A stretch of 64,000 nucleotides of DNA from Botryosphaeria dothidea (GCA_011503125.2 WWBZ02000073.1:1612001-1676000), one strand, 5' to 3'; positions 22,381 through 34,641 are shown, numbered from the stretch's first letter. Made by a program: numbers and translations. Notes: generated by a model not told the origin, from the letters alone.

Positions 22381-25300
22381 TGGCCCTCTTGTGTCAGCGA
22401 ACGTGTGGTGTTAAGAGGAACGGGCCTGAAGGGAGGGTCAGCATTGGCGAATCCTGTAGGAGTGCGGGCGGGCCGCGGGGACTAAATATAAGAGTGCGGA
22501 TGGAGGAGAGCTCGAGCGCGGGCAGCCAAAGACTAGGTTGGGATGGGATGGCATGGGCATGGGGAGGGAGGTTTCACCTTCCAGGCTGATGGGGGCCCGG
22601 TCGAGAGCTTGGGGGCCAGGCTGTATCTCAAATGCAGATGCCGATGATGCGAGATCGCCCGGAAGGATTGCTTTTTCTTGGCCGGAAGAAACACAAAATC
22701 TTGATCCGGGATGGTCCCGTTGGGGCAGGCGAATCCGGCGGAAGGATCAATAGGGACGGAAGGCTTGGGGGATCGAGAGAGTGCTGGACGACGACCACCA
22801 TCTCGGGGGGCGCGTCGCGGCTATGTATAAGCAGCAGCGCATGGCACAAGTCTGGGGCCCGCGGGGGCAGCTGCCCTACGGCGACTGCTACCACTGCCCG
22901 CAACCCATGGCATGAGGTGGACAGACGGTGTGTGCGGCGGCGCTAGCAGGCCGCAGAAGAAAGAGGCATCTTCGTGGATGGCGCGCGCCGGGCGAGCTGG
23001 TGGCTTGGGGGCCGCGCAGGAGATGCGGTGTGTCCGCGCGCTCTGTGGCCGCAATCTGCACACGCCGCGCGCCCGCGCTCCCCATCTGGCAGCGGGAAGC
23101 GATCATTGCCCCAATCCTGCCCGCGCCCCTGTCTCGTCCAGCGCATCGGGAGCAACTGAGCCCGCCCATTGGCTCAGCGCCGCCGGGGTGCGACGGGGGT
23201 GCCGGCGAGCCCGCTGCCCGCTGGCTGCGCCGGTGGCTGTGTCGGCCTCGCACAGCCTTCGTGCCCTCGTCGAAGCTGCCTTTACCGCCCCCACCGCGCC
23301 GCTTTGGGAGAATGCTGAGCTATCATTAGAGGGCCACAAGGGGGCCCATGAGCCCTGCGCGAGGAATGTGCCTGGCATCTCTCGCCTCCGAGCCCTAATC
23401 CGACCGCCGTCGAGCCCGCCCTGCGTCATGGATCATCATCTCTGGTGTTGTCACTGCTGCCAGGCACCCGCCGAACCGATGCCAATGCCTTCGATGCGGC
23501 GCGCGCCTCTTCGTCGCCGCCCGCCGCCGTTGCGCGCCAACGCCGGTGCGCCCGAGTGCCCCGCCCAGGAAGCGATGGTGGGCGAGTGGGTGTGTGATTG
23601 CACGCCCGGGGCCGCGAATCGCACGCCGGTCCGCACGTCGCCGCGAGCGAGCGAGTTGCGAGTTGCGGGTCGCGGGTCGCAGAGCGTGGGCTGGCAGGCC
23701 AATGGGCGGGGCCAGGCGGATGGCTGCGTGCGTGCGGGCGTGCGTGCAGACGGCAGAGGGCGGGAGAATAGATGATGAGCAGCGCTCGCTTGCGGTGGTG
23801 CCTCTCCCGCGGGTTGGGTGCTGCCTTCGACGCCTTCTCTCATCAGGGGAAGCAAGCGGGCGCGGAAGCAGATCGAGATGACCCGAGCAGGCCCAGCACA
23901 TTGGATAGGGCTGACAGGCAGCGCACACCCTCTTCCATGACCGCCTTCCAAGCGCCCTCCCCCACGTCTGCTCGCCCCAGGCGCGCCTGATTGGCCCGCA
24001 CGCCCGCTGTGCCGTCGCACTGGAGCGCGCTCATGTAACCCCCCCGGCCGCAGAGGGCACAGAGGGCCTCCGATGCGCTGGGTGGTGATCCTGCGCTGCC
24101 ATGCCGCCGCACTCTCGCTGTCGTCACCGCCCGGCAGACGAGGTAGCAGAGGGTCGTCGCGTGCGCCTGCCCTTGTCGTGCGCCTGGCACCGCGTTCAGA
24201 GGCCGTCGTTTCAATGCATGCGAGCGTTCCGCCGGCACGCTTGGACACTAGGGGGCGTGACAGGCAGGCAGACAGCCCGTCGCCTCAACCACCGGCTCCT
24301 TCGCTCGCCGACTCGCCGACCACTGTTGTGTTTGGCTCCGGGACTTGCCAGATGCTGCGGGGCCCTAAAATTGGGCCGCCCTGTGCACCCCCGCGAGGGG
24401 CCGTTTGCCTTGTTTCGCTACGATGCGGATGGGGTTTGATCATGAGGGCTTTGGACGGGGGAGGTGCCTGGTGGACCCCCAAAAATAGGCCCCGCTGCAG
24501 ACAAAGGCTTCTAGCACTCTAAACCGCCAACAAATAATGCTTAGAGAGAGATAGAAAGGTTTTTCTGTGCCCGCTCGCCGCATCGCCCAGCAAGGACGCT
24601 CCTCGCTAGCCGTCGGCAAGATCCGCTGGGCAGCAGTCCCCGCGAGACAGGTGTTCAAAACCAAACGTGCGTTTGTGTCGCATGGAAGACAGTCGCTTTG
24701 CTTTTTTCGAGTCCCTATTTTTCTCGCCCCATGCCTTGCCCAACTCGCCTCGCTTTCGCTTTTGTTTTTTGCTGCCCTGGTGCCTGACACCAGCTCCACT
24801 ATGTCGCCCGTGAGACCGTCAGAAGTTTGCGCAGGCAGTCTGACTGCGCCGTCGCACGTTTTTCGCAGGCTAAAGCAGAGTCTAAAGCGCCGGACAATCT
24901 AGACTCCCAGCGGCCGGCGGTGCTTGGCAACGACCTATGTCGGTCGCTTTCGCTCTAGAATGGACTGACCAGTGCGCGCCTCAAAATCGTTTGGAGCAGT
25001 CTCGTCGCTTGACAGTTTACCCGCATGAGAGCACATGCTCCCACTCACTCTCCTTGCCCGTGCCGCCCCGACTCGAACGCGTGCTGCTGTGGTCCCCGCC
25101 AGAGCGCCGAATATAGCATCCGTGCATATTATCTTCCCGATCTTGCCATTTGCCAGTCTCGTCCTCGTAATAGCCAGCCTTCCGGTGCAAGGAACGCTCC
25201 ACCGCAATGGTAACTCATAGGCTTGGCTTTCTGCTGGCGGGTGCTTGGTGCGGCTCCGCAGTCTTTTTCTCGTGCCCTTTTCCTTTTCCTTTTGCCTCTG

Positions 25301-28300
25301 CCTCTGCCTCTCCCATCGTTCGGCTCAATTCCTGGGGAGGGTGGCAGACAAACGGTTGATAGTGGCCGCTCTGGTACCACGCATTGAGGCATGGGAGACA
25401 CCGCGGCGTTCCCCATGCCGTCGAGAGGCTCGAGGCATTCGCCGCGGAGCCACTTGGCATGGAATGATGGTTTGAGCTTCGAGTATCCCCCATGCACACG
25501 GTGCACTCCAGGTTCCTGCACGGGAGGGACAAGAGCGCACGCCTGGAATCATGGGGACCACCCGGGTCGCGCTGTCATCGGACCGGTGTGGCCACGAGGA
25601 TCCTCACGAGGCTCTTCCAGATGTCCCGCCATCTCGCTTCCCACTGTAGCGGTAGATGGCATCTGAAGCGCACGGCATCAGTCGTGCAGGCCCAAACTCC
25701 AGCTGCTGCCACGAGGGCAAGGCAGCTCCGCATCCTGGACTGTGCCACGCATGTGGTGCGGTCCCCGCCGGGCAAATGCTTTTCTCCAACCTTTGCCTGG
25801 GGAGAATTTGCAGCCACGGCACTTGCCATGGATGTGAGTCCTGTCCTACGGTCCAGAGCAACGGGAGTTATTGCGGAGATGGCACACGCCGGCAGCCGGG
25901 TGCCGCCGACCAGAGACAAGCTCCATGTTCCGAACTGCGGTCCCGACCACACGGCCGATTTCTGGCAGGGAGCATCCCAAACAGCGGCGCCGGCGGTCGG
26001 ATAGCACCGTGAGCCGTGTCGGTGGATGCGCCCATGCGCGTGATATCATTCGCAATTTTTTTTTTCACTTTCTCTTATCGGCATTGGTGTGCGGCGCAGC
26101 GGGGGGGCAGTGTGTTCGGAGAGGCCGTGACGGGGCGCAACGAATCTGACTCGCAGCCCTCATCATCCACCAGGATCTCGTCCGCCGCGCGCCCAATATG
26201 GAAAGGTGATCGGCTTCACCTACAGGGGTGGTATTGCAGCCGGTGGTTGGCGGTAAAGGACTGAAAAATTCATCCAGATGTAATTGTATCGCATTTTTAC
26301 TAACAAAGCCGTCCGGACGAATGCTTCCACTCCCCATAGTAGTGTTAATTCGAGTCTTTTCTGACCTGTCGGTGGGAATCTCGCATTTAGCGCTAACCAT
26401 CGGCTACTGCAATAGCCCCCTGTAGTCGCGCGTCCCCGTACTGCCTCAGGCCTGCCAACCTCCCAAGCGTGCCATGGGTAACGGCGTCTCCGCAGTTAGA
26501 CCCAGAGGCTAATGGGATAATGGGACAACCCGAGCGAGCGTACGGCCACCCACCAGCCGTTCGGGTCGTTCGTGTGGCGGTTCATCTGGCAGGGTGCTCC
26601 TGGCATGGGCGCGGTCGAAAAGCCTGACGCCTCGAACCGCGCAATAGCAGATGTGGGCTGCTTGTGTACGGTTCACCCTCGTGAATATGCGAGCAGTGGT
26701 CTGATGTCTCCAAACCCGCTGGAGCCGCTGGTCCTGCTCTTTCGATAGGCCCTGCGAGCAGCCTCGCTGGCCAAATTGCTAAATCCATCGTGTCAACTCG
26801 CCGCCCGCCGCTCAGTTCCCTGCGCATCGCCATGCATGTCTCACCTTGCTTCTGCGGACAGAAAGAGAGTCCCGCACGCCCATATCTGCACCCGCCAGCA
26901 CGGCCAGCAGCAGGGTCCACGCGCGGAAGCTGGGAAATGAAAGCCGGGCGCTCTAGCAGGAGCCAAAAGCAAGATTGATTAGACATCCAGCCTGCTGCCG
27001 CCCGCATGATTGATTGATCGATGCTCATGCAGATTCACGTGCCAGGTTTTCTTCTCTTCCTGGCTACTGGACGCCGCATTCATCTCGTTGCCCGCTTGTG
27101 GCCGCCGCTTCGTCCCTGTCCGCGCGGCTCGTCGCGCTAGGTCCCCGCTCCAATGCACGGTAAATCGATTGCGATGTGCGATCAATCTGGCCAATATCAT
27201 ATGCCGCTTTCCAAACAATAGCTGTCGACCGATGTGTTGGCACGGCGGCACCCCCTCTCCTGATACCCTGGTCCCCATCCTTCGCCAAACGCGGTGCAGC
27301 AATCGGGATCTGGCCGACTATTCATGCGCCCTGCGCTCGATCCGGTGCTTGCCTCGCGAATCTGCGCCCGATACAGCGACAACTCATCTTTCCAGGCCGG
27401 CGCGTCCGCTCGCTATCTATCAGCCGAGCTTGCTACCCGCGAAGCGGCAGGCTTCCCGCAGGCGGATCGCGGATGGCTGGCTGGCAATGGCCGCGGGAGG
27501 TGTTCAATGGTGGAGGAGCGTGGGACAGGGAGCAAGGAAGATGCGAGGCATGCGGATGCGCGGACGGGGGGCCGTACTGCTGGGTGATTTTCCTGTCTGA
27601 CGCAACCACCCGCTTCCGACGAGATGGCTCTTGGGTGCGCTTTGAGTTTGGCGTGCGTGCGGATCATGCACGTGATGTTTGCCTCTCTCCTTGCTTCCGC
27701 TCCAAAGAGATCGTGAAGATAGCCAAATGGCCTTGAGGCATGCGAGCAAAGCAGGCGATGCGAATATCCGCTCGGCCGAATCGCGCGGCTGCCTGCCGGC
27801 ACCAACATTCCACCAGTCTTCACATTGTTACTCAATCGCTTGAGAAAGGAAATTAATCCGTCGTTGGTGCCATGGGAGGCCAATTCGAAAAGAGGCAACC
27901 GGGCAGGCAAACGATCGCCAATATGCTTCGCGCTTTCGGAAGTTGGTCTCTGTGTGCGACTACAACCGTATGGGTGCGACGGTCAGCATTACTACAGCAT
28001 TCGTGAGGTGCCAATCGGGAATGTGCGCGAGTGATTGATGACATGGTGCATCACGGGCCTCCGCAGAAGCGATCGAGTTCCAGGCACCAGGCACACAGAC
28101 GTCGACTCGTGGTCGATGAAAGCCTGTAAGCCGTAAGATCGCTGCACACCAAAGCGATGGTTGAATTGGCAGGTCGAGTCTTGTCGAGAATGTGTGTCTG
28201 CAGCGGGGATGCGAGACAAGGCTGCCGTTCCAGGGATGCGACCGAACAACATGCTGCTTGCCGACGACGATCAGATTCAAAATACGGCGCTGCTATCGCG

Positions 28301-28391
28301 ATGAGAGTCGCATGCGCCAGATCGCCCTCCGTATTTCCAGGTCTAGTGTGGTGTTGCGAAGGGCTCCGCAAAAGGAACGAGCTTCATCGAG
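22381..28391. other. 6-kb GC-rich gene-free region upstream of the SltA-like gene
   Basis: No gene supported. The many open frames on both strands at 22.9-24.5 kb and 25.0-27.9 kb are products of high GC content: they overlap one another, are rich in Arg/Ala/Gly/Pro and carry no motif. AGGCA pentamers, the core recognised by ACE1/SltA-type factors, recur (for example tandemly at 24262-24270), though a pentamer is expected often by chance. A TATA-like element lies about 105 bp before the SltA-like ATG (around 22480-22490). The region may be a long regulatory domain, carry non-coding transcripts, or both. Confidence 0.5.
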
Positions 28392-29318
28392 CTACACTTC
28401 CGCGATCTGTTCCCGCCAACCCCACCCGCCCAATGTATTATCATCATCGAGTTTCCTCATTCCTGCAGCCTCGCAGACGCTGATCACGACCTCGCGAACT
28501 GCCTTGATTTCGTCAGCAGTGGCTCCGTTATTGAGCGCCCCCCGAAGATGTCCTTTCAATTGCGGGTTCACCTGGCGCTTCGTCAGTGTCCACTTCTTGC
28601 CTAGTCTATTGCAAGGGCTTGCTTCTCCCATGCACACGCACATCCTGCGGTATCAGACCGGCAATTGCCACGAAACTTGTCTCTTTTGCGTCCAATATCT
28701 TTTCGTTGCTGAGGAGGTAGCCATACATCAGTCTTGCAGTGAGCCCCAGATCCTCAGTGCCCGAGCGGTCCATTTGGCCCATGACACGCTTGGAGACCTT
28801 TCCGTACAACCTCTCGAAGAACGTCTGGCCGCGCTTCAAAATGGTGGGTGTCGGCGTTCCGTAGATCTCTGCTACTCGCCCAGACGGAGACGGGGCGTCC
28901 GGGTCATCGAGCAGGTGCGCAGGCGTATTCTTCTTCAGAGCCAAAATTGCATTGATGACCTAGCAACAGTAAGAAGCACGCTAGACCGGCTGCGCAGTGA
29001 GACACGAGACCTTTCCCATACCTTTGGCACACCGACGATAGCAGCAGACTTGAGCAAACCTTCTCTCATGCGTCTCACAATGTATAATTGTTCCTCCGTG
29101 CTAAGCTTCTCGGGAGAGGCGCGCGGGGGTGGAGGGCTGACATCGGCCCCATTCCCAAGAGCGTAGGTGAGGACTGCAGATAGTTCGTCGGGTCTGTTGA
29201 GCGCCGAAAGAGTTACACCCATCACATAGTACCAGACATGCTCAGGAAGCTTTGGGTGGTTGCGAAAGGAGTGCAGCAGTGCTGGCGACGCAATGGGTTG
29301 CAAGGTGATGGGTGGCAT
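28392..29318 (-). CDS. carboxymuconolactone decarboxylase-like (AhpD-like) protein
   Basis: 264 residues from exons 29022-29318, 28642-28959 and 28392-28571 (introns 62 and 70 nt). The fold family (CMD/AhpD) is all-helical and includes gamma-carboxymuconolactone decarboxylases and peroxidase-linked alkyl hydroperoxide reductases; many fungal members are uncharacterised. Matching features are the N-terminal helical half with LTYALGNGADV and STEEQLYIVRRMREGLLKSAAIVGVPK, and the C-terminal repeat with LSNEKILDAKETSFVAIAGLIPQDVNPQLKGHLRGALNNGAT followed by AVREVVISVCEAAGM. The CxxC of classical AhpD is absent (single Cys in VCEAAGM), so an AhpD-type disulfide mechanism is unlikely. No targeting signal. 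Start chosen at MPPITLQP (29316-29318), which begins the conserved part; an upstream in-frame ATG at 29373-29375 would add 19 residues. Confidence 0.8.
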
Positions 29319-29705
29319 TTTTCGCGTACGTGGGGGAAGGCACGACGCGTGCCGAAGAGACGCGAGCTGCCTCACTCGCTCGCCATGATGTCGGCCCTTC
29401 GTTCAACCGCGACCGCCCAAAGCGACACTGCAGTTCCCACAACTGATCGGACTTCGTTGCCCGGCTTCAACTCGTGCAGTCATTGGTTCCTGCTATCGTT
29501 CCGCTACATACAGAAGGAAAAGCCAATTCGGAGTGCTGTGGAATTTGGACGGCGGAAAGTCTCAGCAGCAACCTTGGCTGGGAGAGACCGGTATCCCAGA
29601 ATAAACCAAATGCAGCACTCATGCCAACGCCATTCTCCTCCCGCTATGTTCCAAACGCCCGCTATGCTCCGCCAGCCAAGCAGCTGTACAATCATGTATC
29701 GTGCC
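29319..29705. other. intergenic region upstream of the CMD-like gene
   Basis: 387 bp separating two minus-strand genes; promoter of the CMD-like gene and 3' flank of the next. No other feature. Confidence 0.45.
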
Positions 29706-30481
29706 TCAGGTCGACTTGCCCGACTCCAGCGCCGCGATCTGCTTTCGCAGTTGCACCCAGAAGTCTTGTCCGTTTGCCATAGTGTTTGCTAGGCTTGGTC
29801 AGCAATAGTTTCGAGGAAATGCAGCTTGGACTACGTACGCTTGCTACCCCAAGGGCCGGCGCTGCGAGGCGCTGCGTCGCCCTGAGGCTTGTACAGGGAC
29901 GACTTGCCGTCTGGAAAAGACCAGTAGGTTAGCTTGTTCTTCCCGATCATGTCTTCTCGGGATATTGATTGCTTACCAGCACCAATCGCATTGGCCTCTT
30001 GGTACCCTGCAGCAGTTCGACATTAGCACCAAAGTTGTCAACCAAGGGGCCCCTGACGGTATTCTAAGGCAAACGCGAAGCAACAAGGTAGCCCCCGCTG
30101 CATAAAATAGTACGCACACTTCTTCATTGTGGCCTTGGCCTCCTTCGAGTTGAAGCCATTCACAGGCGTATGCTCCTGCTCCTGGTAGCCCTGAGGGGTA
30201 GCAGCTGGCGGAGCCGACTGTCTCTGGACCTGGGCCTGCCTCTGGACGTCTCCGCGGCCCTTCTGGCCCCAAGCATTGCCAGAGTAGCTCGAACGGTCGG
30301 CGTCCTGCTTGGAGGTCGGGGTGTTATAGCCACTGCCGCCGATGGAACGGTCGCGTGAATGCGCCTGAGACGGGCGCTGGCTGCGCTGGGGCGATTGGCG
30401 CCGCCATCTGTAGGCACAAGTTAGCGAGAGAAGCAAAGCACTGGTGACGCGAGGCGCTGACCGATCGTTTTGAGCGCTCAT
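29706..30481 (-). CDS. small conserved fungal protein, Gln/Ser-rich, unknown function
   Basis: 164 residues from five exons: 30462-30481, 30118-30407, 29977-30006, 29839-29910 and 29706-29788 (introns 54, 111, 66 and 50 nt). All phases agree and the last exons give a smooth, conserved-looking tail: WYQEANAIGADGKSSLYKP, SAGPWGSKPNTMANGQDFW and VQLRKQIAALESGKST. The N-terminal part is basic and rich in Arg, Ser and Gln (RRQSPQRSQRPSQAHSRDRS), suggesting a disordered region, possibly RNA-associated. The NGFNSKEAK segment may be a short helix-forming motif. No signal peptide or membrane span. I cannot name the family. Start is taken at MSAQNDR; an in-frame ATG at 30698-30700 would give a 73-residue N-terminal extension. 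Small exons make this gene easy to miss by simple frame scanning. Confidence 0.72.
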
Positions 30482-32842
30482 CTCGGGCAAGAGAGCGGCG
30501 TTGATCGATGGGTTGGCTGGCGGACGTTTTGCGGAGCGCGCCTGCACCGTGTTGTCAATCTTGTCCGCCGGCGGGAGCAGCCCTAACGCCCGGCTAAACA
30601 TCGGAAGTAGCACCTGACTGCTTTTCCGCTCTCTCTTTTCCGTCGCTCCCCTCCATCTCTCTGGCACTGCTTCAACACTTGTTTCATTGACTCTTGCCAT
30701 CGACGGCCAGAGGTTGACGGAATTCGCTAGTATTCTCTGTCATGCAACTAACAGCACAAGGCTTTGAGTCTCACAACATCAATGTCGAGGAAAGCGGCTG
30801 GGCCCTGCGGCCTACTGTCGCTCTGTTTCCGCTCTAATTGTTATGCAGGTCCCATACAGGATCTCAGAGACTAATAAATGCATGATCACGATAAATACTG
30901 CCACCAGACCGCCCGCCTTGCGCCACTTTTCTCCTGAAACCCCCCCCCCCCTACACACACACACCAAAAAAAAAAGACCCCGGACGTATCGATTATCCCA
31001 AGAATTTGCGTCTGTTACGGTCTCTTTTGTCGGTAAAGAACTTCGCCAGATAAAGATGTCTCGTCTTTGTCCTCCACGAAGCACCGACTTACACTTTCAG
31101 ACATTGGCTTCATTGTATTGTATTTCATGCTCACTTATTGTGGCTTCTTGGGCCATGCAAATAGATCTTATTTTCTATATATGCTTCTTCTTTTCCGGCT
31201 GAGTATTTTCTCCAAGCTTGGGACATGGCTGCCATTATGAACTCACGCCAAATGATCCCTGAAGGGGGACAGGACGACAGATTCCTTTACAGAGTCTTGG
31301 CTCGCTGAATTCCTAGGGACCCGACCAAGTTCATGCGGATCATGGACCAAGTTATGGAACATTGCCTGCGGACATTCGCCGATCCTGACCGTCATTCGAA
31401 TACTGTGTACATGCTCTGGGAAAGCTCATAGTTCCCGCTAGATAAGCCTCTATTATTTGTCTTTGCACCCCATGATACCGCAACGGATTTTCTTCCTCCT
31501 TTATTATCTCGGACATGCTAAAAGTGAAACTGTTAGTAAGATAGTTTTACTTACAATCTTGTTTCCATATAGTACGTATACTTACAGTTGATGAGCTGGA
31601 ATATCTATTCGCGGAAACTATTTTCCATCCCGATATCTTGAGTATCTGGTTCAATTATCAAATTGACATCTGTGCTCTCGATGCTACTATTGGTGAACTA
31701 CCAGCGCTTACCCTTTAGATTTTCAAGAGCAAAGGCTAACTTGACGCAGCTCACATGTATCAAGGAACTCAAAGACTTGAGTTTGACACGGAACCCTACG
31801 GAGGTGGATTGCCAATGCGTAGGAAGTCAGTTTCGAAGAGCAGTTGCCCAATTTCGAACGGAGAGAGACCGCCAGCTCTTGCCTTCTCTGGTGGCAATGC
31901 CGATTGCGCCTTCCACAAGAACGCACAAACCCCTGGAAATATTGCTTGCCCTTATTGGCATGGAAACTTTGATATCATGCCGATCTTTGGCATATGTCAG
32001 GGAGAAGCCCAGTATGAGAAATTTGCATGGGTAGCCCAAAGGCCGACACAGCAGGTTGGGAGTGTTACGGAGGAGCACACGCTAAGAAGATCAAATACGA
32101 GAAATGTTTGACCACAATGTTGGAAAATGATTGGATGCTGCCAATGCCGAGCTGGTTAAAAAGTGTTTCCGAAAGCCATGGATCCAGGTTCTTTCGACGT
32201 CTTGCCCCAGTATGCAGATGGACGCTGACATGATAGGGGCCGAGCTCCTCCCATTTATCTTTGAGTTTCATGGAACAGATTCCTAATTGGATGGTCAGAT
32301 GTACCATCGGGAACTCTGTCGGGATTAACCTAATGTTTCGTTTTCTTACAACGACCGACGATCAGCAACTTCTCATGAAACGATTGTACAACCTTAAATA
32401 TTACCCCAAACCTCTGCCGGCATTCAGATCCGTACATCCCGATACAGTCTCTCCAATAAGACACACCATGGACAACCCCGGGATCCCAGTAATTGAATAT
32501 TATCTACGACTGTGGCCACTGAATCGGCAGGCATTCTGATTACTCAAGGAGAAACCGTAGGGACCAAGCAATAAGTGTGAAAGCCGATGGACCATGGGGG
32601 ATACCTCTTACAACGCACATACGAAAAACGCTTAGAGGCCGTACAGGTAGCTCTGCAAGAAAACGGTCTCAAAATACATTCACGAGACTCTGATAGGCCC
32701 TGCACGTCCGCCCTCCCGGGAATCGTGGTGAGCAAGCCTCCAGAACAGCCAAGATCGGGAGATCAGATCAGTGGACAGGAGCGGATCAATGGGTTCATGT
32801 CACCGGCCGTTCGGCGCGGTCAGCCACACACGTTTAGCTTGA
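30482..32842. other. gene-poor, relatively AT-rich intergenic stretch
   Basis: About 2.4 kb. From roughly 31.2 to 32.6 kb the base composition is clearly more AT-rich than the rest of the window. Short frames on both strands have no recognisable motifs. A compound simple repeat (C12, AC, A10) lies at 30940-30975. It could be an old, decayed insertion, but no terminal repeats or transposase remnants are visible. Confidence 0.45.
30940..30975 (+). repeat. compound simple repeat C12-(AC)n-A10
   Basis: Run of twelve C, then an AC tract, then about ten A. Non-coding; a likely polymorphic site and a likely weak point for sequencing accuracy. Confidence 0.8.
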
Positions 32843-33142
32843 TTGAAGCTATCCGCGAAAGCCCAATTGGAGCTCCTCCTTGGGGATTCGACCACGTTCG
32901 GCAACGAGGAGGGCAGCTATGTGCCGACGGACGCTATCCGGACAGCATTCGGAGAGAAGAGCAATATCGAAAGCGCCTGAGAGTACTCTAAACGCTTCAT
33001 CTGCGAAGCCGCTGCTCTGACACCGACTGAAGTGCGAGAAAGACTGATAAATATCAAGAAAGCCATCCAGCTGCTCAAAGACGCAAACGCGCCTACTTGT
33101 AGAGATGTGTTCGACACGCGGGACGAAGAAAACGGTTCTTAA
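32843..33142 (+). pseudogene. possible degraded coding segment with one in-frame TGA
   Basis: One frame reads 99 codons from 32843 to the TAA at 33140-33142, broken only by a TGA at 32978-32980. Both sides look coding rather than random: TTFGNEEGSYVPTDAIRTAF before the stop and ERLINIKKAIQLLKDANAPT after it, an amphipathic helix-like pattern. No homologous family recognised. Alternatives are an intron covering the TGA, a sequencing error, or chance. Overlapping frames on either strand look less protein-like. Confidence 0.25.
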
Positions 33143-33218
33143 TTGAAGAAAATGTTGACCTGGAACCAACCAACCTCCTTGCGCAGCCGCGAACCTTGGA
33201 ATAAGGAGCAAGCCCACC

Positions 33219-34028
33219 ATGCCCTCCAAGCACAAATGCAGAGCCTCAAGTACGACAGCAGTTTCCCGTCGCTGGGTCCTCCGACTCCACTCATGCCGCA
33301 GAGACGGCGAGGCACCAGTACGATCCCGCCACCGCAACTGTGCTTCCCCAAGACGTCCTCCACGCCGAGAAACCAGACGGCCCGCCACCGCCCTAATCTC
33401 TCGCCAGCGTCCAGAGAATAGTTTGAAGTCTCAGCTGCCACATCAACACCACCGAACGCTCCGACCGGCTGGGTTCTTCCAGGCCCGCTCCGAGGCGGTG
33501 GCCGCGCGATCCTTCTATCCGTACGGATCGTCATCACTGAGATGCGGACGCGAAGTATGTCCTCCTGCCGGGTTTGCCCAGCGTACCGGCGGCCGCGGCC
33601 GCCCACAGGAGGCTTCCCCTGCTGTTCCGGCTCGCCTGTCGCTACCGCTGTTGCGAGACGAACAGCAGCACCCATCGATCTCGTCCGGCATGTACGCCAG
33701 TGTGGTGCAGGAGGGCGAGCATAATGAGTTGTCCGAGGATGCGGGGGAGGCAAACGATGCCGACTGGGACATTCACGAGAATCAAGACGAAGCGGACGAC
33801 GGTGACAATGGAGAAGTGGCAACGCTCGGCAAGAGAGTCGGTAAAGCGTCTCTCCACAGGAAGAGGGGCTCGGTATTCCTTGGCGATGAGGAAGAGGAGG
33901 ATGAGCAGCCGCCACACAGGCCGAAGCGAGCGCGGGAAGATGAGTTAGAGCCCGTGCGGTGCTCGATTGCGAGTCGACCGGCTTGGTCGGATGCAGAGTG
34001 GAGTGCTTTCGTGGAAGATGATCAATGA
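33219..34028 (+). CDS. hypothetical acidic protein, uncertain 5' end
   Basis: Open frame of 269 codons; a canonical 54-nt intron (GTATGT...CCCACAG, 33555-33608) lies in it in frame, and spliced it gives about 251 residues. The part after the intron looks like genuine coding sequence: SLPLLRDEQQHPSISSGMYASVV, an acidic region (EDAGEANDADWDIHENQDEADDGD), then GDEEEEDEQPPHRPKRARED (a possible nuclear localisation signal) and a conserved-looking tail SRPAWSDAEWSAFVEDD. The Arg/Ser-rich N-terminal 100 residues are doubtful. A different upstream frame (33143-33421, starting MKKMLTWNQ) may be the true first exon, but I found no splice pair that joins it in phase. Probably a nuclear protein; no function assigned. 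Confidence 0.4.
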   Translation: MPSKHKCRASSTTAVSRRWVLRLHSCRRDGEAPVRSRHRNCASPRRPPRRETRRPATALISRQRPENSLKSQLPHQHHRTLRPAGFFQARSEAVAARSFYPYGSSSLRCGREVCPPAGFAQRTGGRGRPQEASPAVPARLSLPLLRDEQQHPSISSGMYASVVQEGEHNELSEDAGEANDADWDIHENQDEADDGDNGEVATLGKRVGKASLHRKRGSVFLGDEEEEDEQPPHRPKRAREDELEPVRCSIASRPAWSDAEWSAFVEDDQ

Positions 34029-34641
34029 GAATGGCGGGACGAAAGAGTCTGTGATGAGCGAGACATGACGGAGTGGAATATCGTACTATGAAAGTGTTGG
34101 TGTTGTGCTGTTTGGGCACTGTCAATGTTGTTTAGCAGCCACTTGGGCTCTCCATAAACTCAGGTAAAAATTAATGTGGGGTGAGTAGTGTATTCTTCAT
34201 TCTATTTAACTCTTCGAAAGCTTCTTGAAGCTTTTGAGTTCAGTAACTACATTTTCTTGAATCATGAATGGAGACCCAACTCTGTAGAAACTTGTCTATA
34301 CAATTGGTACCCTCAAACTCAATCTTTCTTGCGCCACAGATGCTGAACAAAGGGCGGCCGCTCTAACCGCAAACGGAATTTTTCTCGTCTTTCCTTCAAT
34401 AGACGGAACTAGAAACGGCCGCACAATAATGAGCTGCAATATGCACGATATCTTTTTTCTTCGTAGCCGAAAAGCACAACGAAAAAGAATGAGATGACAA
34501 GCAACATGTACGCTACACCAAAAGAAAGACTGTATGGACTATCATTCCGCCTTTACCTTGTAAAAATCAAAAACAGAGAACTCCTCTTTTCCAACCCAAT
34601 GACGCATATTTGACCCGATAGCAACTCCCCTTCTCTGACAC
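34029..34641. other. convergent 3' intergenic region
   Basis: 613 bp between convergent genes, AT-rich around 34.1-34.6 kb, as usual for 3' flanks. Nothing else recognised. Confidence 0.5.

Noticed and set aside
24262..24270. Tandem AGGCA as SltA/ACE1 autoregulatory sites
   Set aside because: A pentamer occurs too often by chance in 6 kb of GC-rich DNA to be called; noted only as context.
22900..24800. Overlapping Arg/Ala/Pro-rich open frames on both strands, up to 287 codons
   Set aside because: Explained by high GC content; the frames overlap on both strands and lack conserved motifs.
25000..27920. Further open frames of 100-200 codons
   Set aside because: Composition-driven and without recognisable domains or plausible splice chains.
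33139..34125. Minus-strand open frame of 328 codons
   Set aside because: His/Pro/Arg-rich and opposite a more protein-like acidic frame with a canonical intron.
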